A stretch of 64,000 nucleotides of DNA from CAVPDE01 sp963702565 (lineage in GTDB: Bacteria; Desulfobacterota; DSM-4660; Desulfatiglandales; HGW-15): NCBI GenBank assembly GCA_963702565.1, contig CAVPDE010000001.1:1-64000 (forward strand), given 5' to 3'. A program made the translations under genes and the position numbers. Within the stretch, counting starts at the first letter, position 1. Every line of letters starts with the position of its first letter. The notes beneath the pieces are model-generated. The model did not search any database. It was not told the origin of the DNA and saw only the letters and a program-made list of their open reading frames with translations. Shown here piece by piece: positions 59,070-64,000 of this stretch.

Positions 59070-61169
59070 ATGGGCGTCACACTGAGAATCCGGTTCAACG
59101 GGCGCAAGAAAGATCTTAGCCTTTCTTGGGTGCCTGTTGTTTTTGAGCTTAAGCGGGTTGGTTCCAGAAAGCCTCTGCGCTTTGTCGTGAAGAATTTGGG
59201 CCGCGACGTCAAAGATGAAAAAGACCGGAGGATGAGTTACTTCAAAATCTCTAACCTAGCCGCAGGCCGTTACACCCTGAGCATCCTGGAATTCCACACG
59301 GGCCACCCCATCGTTCGAGGAAAGCGCCTAGAGCTGAAGGGAAAGGAGGTGGAGTTCGGGCTGGTGAAGGACTACCGGGCAGCCAAACAACCCAATACCT
59401 TCGGCATGGACCTCGTGGCCGATGCCCCCTACCGGGTCGAAGGCTCCTACCCCTACCTCCCGGTTGTGGTATTCATCCAGGATGTGAAGCCTGGCGAGAT
59501 CAAGGTCAGTTCCATCGATTTTTTCGATTATCCCTCAGCCGAGGAATTCGATCCCAAGAAACCATTGCCCCGCGATGTGATCTACCGGGTCCTAGACATG
59601 GATGGAAATCCGGTGGAAGAGAATGGACGGCCTGCCTTGTTGAAGCTTGACCCGGGCGAGAAATGTGAAACGGTCAGCACCGATCCGTGGTACCGGATCA
59701 TCCTCCTCCATAAAGACCGGCTCCCGGTCTACCAGGGGGACTATTGGGGATACAAGAAAGCCCGTTTCCTGCAGTACCTGGTGAACATCCGTTTTCGCAG
59801 GTTCCTATACGACAGCAAGCAGTTTGTGCTGCGCACCCGGGTCCCGGACTGCGATCTTCCGAAGGTTGCGGACTGGTATTACGGGGATACCCACTATCAT
59901 TCGGAATACACCCGGAATCCCTTTGAGTACGGAGGGCCCCTTTACATGACCGCCGAGGTAGCAAAAGCTATCGGCCTTTCTTGGGTCACGGTGACCGATC
60001 ACTCCTACTGCCTTAGCCATCCAAAGACTCCGGCTGAGATGCAGCTTGGGAACCGGTGGCAGTCCTACCAGCAGGCGGTGAAGAGGACCAATGACTTGTA
60101 CGAGGGTGTCCTCTTTGTGGGCGCCGAGGAGGTCACTGTCCGTCATGGCTTCTACGGGCTGCACATGCTCTCTTTCGGCAATCCATTCATAGAAGACCAT
60201 CACCCGGTGGGGTTTGGGTCTCTGAGGATGAAGACGGTGCTCGAAAGGATAAGAAAGAATACCGAAGCTGACCGGGGTTTCATTTATGCCGCCCACCCCT
60301 CCTGTTCTGGTTATGTCTGGGAAGAAGAGAACTACCGTCTGGCTTGTGATTCACGGTATGACAAGATCTTCCTGGGGCTTCAGCTTTTCAACGAGAAGAT
60401 CCTCTACACACAAACCACCCAGTCCTCCATGGACCGGTACTTTCTGGATCCCTTTGCCCTGCTCGGCGAAGCCGATCGGCAGGCCCGCTGGTCCAAGGAG
60501 CTGGATGAAGGGGTGCGCAAGCACTGGGTGGATGGGCTCCTGATCCCGTCCCTGCAGGAATGGAAGGAGAAAGGAACCCTGCGGAAGTTCTTCATCCTGG
60601 GCGGCTCCGACGCCCATATGGATTTCAACTACGCTTTCCGACCCCACATGGCCTTCCTCATCTATTACCTTAACGACAATGCCTTCGGCAAGGTGCGCAC
60701 CGCGGCTTACCTGCCCGAAAGCAACGGGCGGGCACTGACTGAGGAAAATCTTTACCGGGCTTTTCGGAACGGAAAAGCTTTGGCAACCGATGGGCCCGTG
60801 GCTTTTTTCACGCTCCGTATAATGAACAGCGGGAAAACCTATCGACTGGGAGATACCGTGCCGCTTCAGGCGGGAGAGGCTTTGGAGTTGACCATAGATT
60901 GGAAGAGCACTGCTGAGTTCGGTCCGGTTGAGAAGATCGACCTTTATCTCGGCACAACCAAGGGCGAGAAGGATATTACCGATCAGATACGTTTTCCCCG
61001 AAGCCGAAAGAAAGGGTATGGCCTCGAAGGGTCTATCAAGCAGGCCCTTCCTAAATGGGAAGCGATGCCCTGTTATCTGCGCCTGGAAGCCGCTTCTTGC
61101 ATTGACCCGAAAACCGGCGAAGCTCTATTCCGCTGCGTCACTAATCCGATTTGGATCCTTGAGGCATAA
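59070..61169 (+). CDS. PHP-domain metallohydrolase with N-terminal beta-domain
   Basis: The 699-aa protein begins 54 nt after the caspase stop with AAGGAGGATGAG upstream. Residues 1-265 are beta-rich and unrecognised. From about 270 a PHP-type metal site is seen: GDTHYHSEYT, VTDHSYC, VGAEEV, AAHPSCSG and GGSDAHMDF. A C-terminal beta-domain closes the protein (about 590-699). PHP enzymes hydrolyse phosphate esters with a trinuclear metal centre, and similar large proteins are annotated as CehA/McbA-family hydrolases. The natural substrate is unknown. There is no signal peptide. Co-location with a caspase and small adaptor-like proteins suggests an effector or processing role. Confidence 0.82.
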   Translation: MGVTLRIRFNGRKKDLSLSWVPVVFELKRVGSRKPLRFVVKNLGRDVKDEKDRRMSYFKISNLAAGRYTLSILEFHTGHPIVRGKRLELKGKEVEFGLVKDYRAAKQPNTFGMDLVADAPYRVEGSYPYLPVVVFIQDVKPGEIKVSSIDFFDYPSAEEFDPKKPLPRDVIYRVLDMDGNPVEENGRPALLKLDPGEKCETVSTDPWYRIILLHKDRLPVYQGDYWGYKKARFLQYLVNIRFRRFLYDSKQFVLRTRVPDCDLPKVADWYYGDTHYHSEYTRNPFEYGGPLYMTAEVAKAIGLSWVTVTDHSYCLSHPKTPAEMQLGNRWQSYQQAVKRTNDLYEGVLFVGAEEVTVRHGFYGLHMLSFGNPFIEDHHPVGFGSLRMKTVLERIRKNTEADRGFIYAAHPSCSGYVWEEENYRLACDSRYDKIFLGLQLFNEKILYTQTTQSSMDRYFLDPFALLGEADRQARWSKELDEGVRKHWVDGLLIPSLQEWKEKGTLRKFFILGGSDAHMDFNYAFRPHMAFLIYYLNDNAFGKVRTAAYLPESNGRALTEENLYRAFRNGKALATDGPVAFFTLRIMNSGKTYRLGDTVPLQAGEALELTIDWKSTAEFGPVEKIDLYLGTTKGEKDITDQIRFPRSRKKGYGLEGSIKQALPKWEAMPCYLRLEAASCIDPKTGEALFRCVTNPIWILEA

Positions 61170-61466
61170 AAGGGGCCAGAAATGGGATGCGGGTTGAAAG
61201 GAATGGGTGCCCGCACCATATCCATTGACCAGGCCGCTTGCAGCCTCTAAACCTCTATGATAGAAATGAGAAAAACGCTGTCGGTTGCGTTTCCGGTGAC
61301 CGAGCGAAACGAATCGGCATTAGCACCATCCTCATCCCCCCGTTTTCGGTTTTTTGGGGCCTGAACGTTTATGCTCTTCCCGAGAATTCATCAGATTTTT
61401 GTTCGGGCGGCCCAGCGTTTTGGTGATTTTCGGGTCTTTCTATTCCATCAAATCGGGAGGTTGATT

Positions 61467-61793
61467 ATGGCAGACTATTTGAAAGCAAGTGAAGCTTTGG
61501 TGGCCATGCCCTTGCCTGAAATGATCAAGGGTTTGGGTTTTGCGGTCGCCGCCGCAAACAGGGAACTCTCAGCCCAAGATGCAGGAAACGGTCATGTTCT
61601 TACGGTCCACTCCGCGGTCATCGAGATCAACGTCGCCATCTCGGTCAATACTGCGGAAGAGTTCAAGGTGGGAGGGTCCCTGGGGATTAATGTTTTCAGC
61701 CTCAACGCCTCTTACGCCAAATCATTCAACTTCAAAGAGGAAGCCTCAAGCAAGATCCGTCTGGAGCTGAGCGTCAAACCCAAATCGCCCTAA
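61467..61793 (+). CDS. Small trypco2-like protein, copy 1
   Basis: The 108-aa protein starts at ATG 61467 with GGGAGG upstream. An N-terminal helix (LPEMIKGLGFAVAAANREL) is followed by beta-strands (HSAVIEINVAISV, then SSKIRLELSVKPK). The layout helix, then xxEIxVxxxV strand, then a Gly/Ser region and a final (S/T)xIxLxLxxxP strand resembles the trypsin-co-occurring domain 2 described in conflict systems. The two next genes share this layout. Confidence in the family name is moderate; the similarity between the three is what I see directly. Confidence 0.6.
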   Translation: MADYLKASEALVAMPLPEMIKGLGFAVAAANRELSAQDAGNGHVLTVHSAVIEINVAISVNTAEEFKVGGSLGINVFSLNASYAKSFNFKEEASSKIRLELSVKPKSP

Positions 61794-61817
61794 GGCGAAA
61801 TAGAAGAGGATTCTGCC

Positions 61818-62618
61818 ATGGTTGAGAAAAAGACGGCCAGTGGGACTGAGGCAACGGTTCGCCTCAGCCGGTTCCGTGGAGCGAAAGGGCTTGTCACACC
61901 GAGGGTGCTCAGGGAGACGGAACAGCCGGTCACCCTTGAAGAGATGCTGACCGCTTTCCAGAAAAGCCTGGGCCGCGCAAACCGGAGCAGCTATGAGGCA
62001 AGCCGCAGCGAAGCAGAGTTTCTTCTCGGCATTCGCGCGCTCTACGTTATTGAAGGTTTGAACGTCACGCTCAGGGTCGGTGTCAGAGCAGCATCCTTTG
62101 AAGGCTCAAAGGATAAAAGGGTTATTGTCGACTTCGATGCACCGGAGAAGGAGCGGTCCGAGGTCCAGTTCCGGGTCCAGTCCAAGCCGCTCGAAGCGGC
62201 CAAGGCGAACGAACTCCTGCTCGCGGACGCAGATCCTCTTGGGAACAATCGCCCGCGATTTCAACTCATCGCCACATTGATCGGAGCCCCCTCCGAAAAA
62301 CCCCCTCTTCCACCGCGACCGCTCAGGGACCAGACCCTGCATTTTAAGATTGTGGGTGGGGACAGCGGAACAATGGATGTGGTTACTCTGCGCACCAACA
62401 AGCTCGGGCAGGTCAACCTTACGATCGATGCAGCCCACAACACGCTTGAGAGCAGCGGTTGTAGAGGAACTCTCAATAAGGTAGACCTGATTCAGGAGAA
62501 CGACGACTTCTTCGTTTTCGTGACGGGCGAGGACGCTTCCCTTTCTTCCCCTGTTCTGCACTTCAGTATTGACCGGAGCAAAGAGGTGAAACCCTCTGGA
62601 AAAATGAAAAGGAGATGA
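61818..62618 (+). CDS. Trypco2-like protein with C-terminal extension, copy 2
   Basis: In this 266-aa protein residues about 38-125 repeat the layout of copy 1 (VTLEEMLTAFQKSLGRANR, YVIEGLNVTLRVGVRAA, SEVQFRVQSKPLEA). A beta-rich domain follows from about 150 (LHFKIVGGDSGTMDVVTLRTNKLGQVNLTI), probably an Ig-like fold. It begins 24 nt after copy 1, with AGAGGA upstream. No catalytic motif is visible, so it may be an adaptor or a substrate of the caspase. Confidence 0.6.
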   Translation: MVEKKTASGTEATVRLSRFRGAKGLVTPRVLRETEQPVTLEEMLTAFQKSLGRANRSSYEASRSEAEFLLGIRALYVIEGLNVTLRVGVRAASFEGSKDKRVIVDFDAPEKERSEVQFRVQSKPLEAAKANELLLADADPLGNNRPRFQLIATLIGAPSEKPPLPPRPLRDQTLHFKIVGGDSGTMDVVTLRTNKLGQVNLTIDAAHNTLESSGCRGTLNKVDLIQENDDFFVFVTGEDASLSSPVLHFSIDRSKEVKPSGKMKRR

Positions 62619-62624
62619 GGCGCA

Positions 62625-62960
62625 ATGTCCAACGGTGATCTCTTAGATGTCCGAGTTCCCATGCCCAGCGAGAGCGGGGCAAAGGTTGAGACGGAATTGT
62701 CCCTTACAGACCTCCTCCAGGAAATGACAAGGGCCTGCACACAGTCCGCCAAGCAGTTGAACGACCAGATGCAGCCCCCCCAATGGCCCGAGGAGGTCCC
62801 CTACGTCTACACGATACCCCAAATAAGTCTGGAACTTCGTCTTCAGCTCAGCCAAAAGGAAGGAAAGATCAAGAGCCTGTTCGGATCGACCACTGAGACC
62901 AGGTCGTTAAGCACCATCAAATTGGACTTGGTGGCGGTCCCGCGCAACATCCCAAAATAG
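62625..62960 (+). CDS. Small trypco2-like protein, copy 3
   Basis: The 111-aa protein starts 6 nt after copy 2. The helix LSLTDLLQEMTRACTQSAKQL is followed by IPQISLELRLQLSQKEGK and STIKLDLVAVPRN, the same pattern as copies 1 and 2. It ends the operon. After it 200 nt without a gene lead to the broken amidohydrolase. Confidence 0.6.
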   Translation: MSNGDLLDVRVPMPSESGAKVETELSLTDLLQEMTRACTQSAKQLNDQMQPPQWPEEVPYVYTIPQISLELRLQLSQKEGKIKSLFGSTTETRSLSTIKLDLVAVPRNIPK

Positions 62961-63169
62961 ATTTTTCACTCAGCTGTGCATAACCGGTTAACTGAACTCA
63001 GCCGTTCTGAAATAGGCCATGCATGAGCGGACATCCTGCACTCTGGAACCGGACAAATCCTCAAACATCTCTGCGCCTTATTTTATCTGGTCGGCACGAT
63101 CCTGTCTTGACAAAAGAGACCGGTTCTTTACGAACGATTTAACTGCAGATCGAAGAAGTGAGGAGTCAG

Positions 63170-63481
63170 ATGATAATCGACATGCACTTGCATGTGGTCG
63201 GAAGGGGAAAGGATATCGATCAAGTGGACGACCAGGTGTTCTTTTATCCGGAAGACAACAATACGCTTCTCACGAGAGTTCTCTACAGGCTCGTGGAGAA
63301 GTATCTTGGAAAGGCCGGCGCGGACTTCGACCAGAGCGGCACGATCGACACCGATGAGTACTCTCCACTGCAAAGTGCTTTCGATTCCCACCTGTCTCCT
63401 TCATCTGCGGCAACAATCATGCCAAAAAACTGTCACAAACCCGCACCGGTTTTCGGGTGGGAGGCAAATGAATTCCCTTGA
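63170..63481 (+). pseudogene. Amidohydrolase, truncated after about 70 residues
   Basis: ATG 63170 (GTGAGGAG upstream) opens MIIDMHLHVVGRGKD, the N-terminal metal motif of amidohydrolase-type enzymes, followed by LLTRVLYRLVEKYL and GTIDTDEYSPL, typical of a family with an internal helical insertion. After about residue 66 the sequence no longer resembles the family and stops at 63481. No other frame continues the enzyme. I read it as a decayed 5' remnant, possibly left by a deletion next to the caspase operon. Confidence 0.6.
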
Positions 63482-63755
63482 CTTAAAGGGCTCTTTTTGT
63501 AATGTATTCCTGAAACCCACCGGAGTAACGCATCATCGTGTCCAACATACATGAGGAGGTTGCTCCCATGAAAGATGAAAAGGTCCTCAAAATGTGCCAG
63601 TGCCACTCCTGATGGAACGATGCCGTTCTATTGGGAGTCACAGTAATCTGCCGGGCTAACAAAGTCTACCGATCAGGAAGCATTGCCTCATCTGCAGAGG
63701 GAGATTTCCTCCTTGTTCTCTCTGGGTGCGGGTATTTTCACAACAGAGGTGGGAG

Positions 63756-64000
63756 ATGCGATTGAAGCTTCTTGCCATATCCGACACCCATCTTGGCGAG
63801 GAAACCTCTGTGCTCACTTTTCCTCAGGGACGGTGGCATCTTTGGCAACAGCTTCGACGCTTCTTTGGAGGAGGGGAAGGCCCTGAAGAAAGATTCCAGG
63901 TGAACGAGTTGATTCTACTTGGGGACATTCCGGACCGGACCCTCTCCTCCACTTCCCAGATCATTACCCACACAAATGCCTTTACCTGCATGCTTGGAAG
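63756..64000 (+). CDS. Metallophosphoesterase, 3' partial
   Basis: ATG 63756 follows GAGGTGGGAG. The 81 visible residues begin MRLKLLAISDTHLGEE, the first metal-binding motif (DxH) of calcineurin-like phosphoesterases, and continue to LILLGDIPDRT, which matches the GDxxD motif. The frame runs off the window end. Substrate unknown. Confidence 0.75.
   Translation, partial: MRLKLLAISDTHLGEETSVLTFPQGRWHLWQQLRRFFGGGEGPEERFQVNELILLGDIPDRTLSSTSQIITHTNAFTCMLG

Noticed and set aside
63568..63765. Short frame MKDEKVLKMCQCHS followed by TGA, with a small hairpin after the stop; possible selenoprotein
   Set aside because: The ribosome binding site is good, but the hairpin loop (GAACG-ATGC-CGTTC) is too close to the TGA and lacks the expected bulge and loop guanines, and the read-through product resembles no known protein.
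1..64000. tRNA, rRNA or riboswitch genes
   Set aside because: I looked for cloverleaf-like and rRNA-conserved segments and for common riboswitch cores in the larger gaps and found none I could support by eye.

Overview
The window reads as a chromosome segment of a Gram-negative, probably anaerobic bacterium, most likely a deltaproteobacterium (Desulfobacterota, Syntrophobacterales-like). I infer this from the gene mix: outer-membrane lipid transport genes (an Mla-type ABC operon and a YdbH/YnbE/YdbL-type bridge), a sigma-54 promoter before amtB, a GAF-ANTAR regulator, HypA/HypB, a DUF2333 protein and a Tat-exported superoxide dismutase. I saw no rRNA, tRNA or CRISPR array. Taxonomy cannot be settled from the window alone.

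Layout. 1-3.3 kb: lipid-bridge pair, with YnbE and YdbL joined in one protein. 3.4-10.5 kb: nitrogen and carbon block, made of a GAF-ANTAR antiterminator, a leader with hairpins and a terminator, a glutamate synthase FMN domain protein, a receiver/PEP-synthase-like protein and glutamate dehydrogenase. 10.5-14.4 kb (minus strand): HD hydrolase, small lipoprotein, MauE/DoxX protein, cNMP-binding rhodanese, and a KaiC-like/XRE/cupin regulator. 14.5-22.2 kb: two PII-GlnD modules facing away from each other, glnD1-glnB on the minus strand and sigma-54-amtB-glnK-glnD2 on the plus strand. 22.2-26.6 kb: threonine dehydratase, Tat superoxide dismutase, a broken DUF4197 gene, and efp-epmA-AMIN.

26.7-46.5 kb is the accessory region: a minus-strand RHS/YD-repeat polymorphic-toxin locus. 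One large Sec-secreted RHS protein (1.7 kaa before its first frameshift) is followed by a series of partial cassettes. Each cassette is a piece of RHS core plus either a variable tip with a small membrane or lipoprotein neighbour (candidate toxin-immunity pair), or a small secreted Cys-containing protein with its own signal peptide. Four copies of one palindromic element punctuate the locus, and three of them abut the RHS core at the same codon. A 2.8 kb part of the large gene is duplicated almost exactly 8.75 kb away. The 3' cores and tips are riddled with 1-nt indels, two of them in homopolymers at tips.

46.5-54.2 kb: two cNMP-binding signalling proteins (one frameshifted), then an Mla-like operon (STAS-MlaE, MlaF, MlaD, auxiliary lipoprotein), an MBL-fold hydrolase and a small kinase. 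54.2-57.6 kb: hypB-hypA, DUF2333, a response regulator and a possible 30-aa membrane peptide. 58.2-63 kb: a compact operon of a caspase-like protease, a PHP-type metallohydrolase and three small proteins that appear to share one domain resembling the trypsin-co-occurring domains of NTP-dependent conflict systems. This is the second candidate for an undescribed system. The window ends with a broken amidohydrolase and the start of a metallophosphoesterase.
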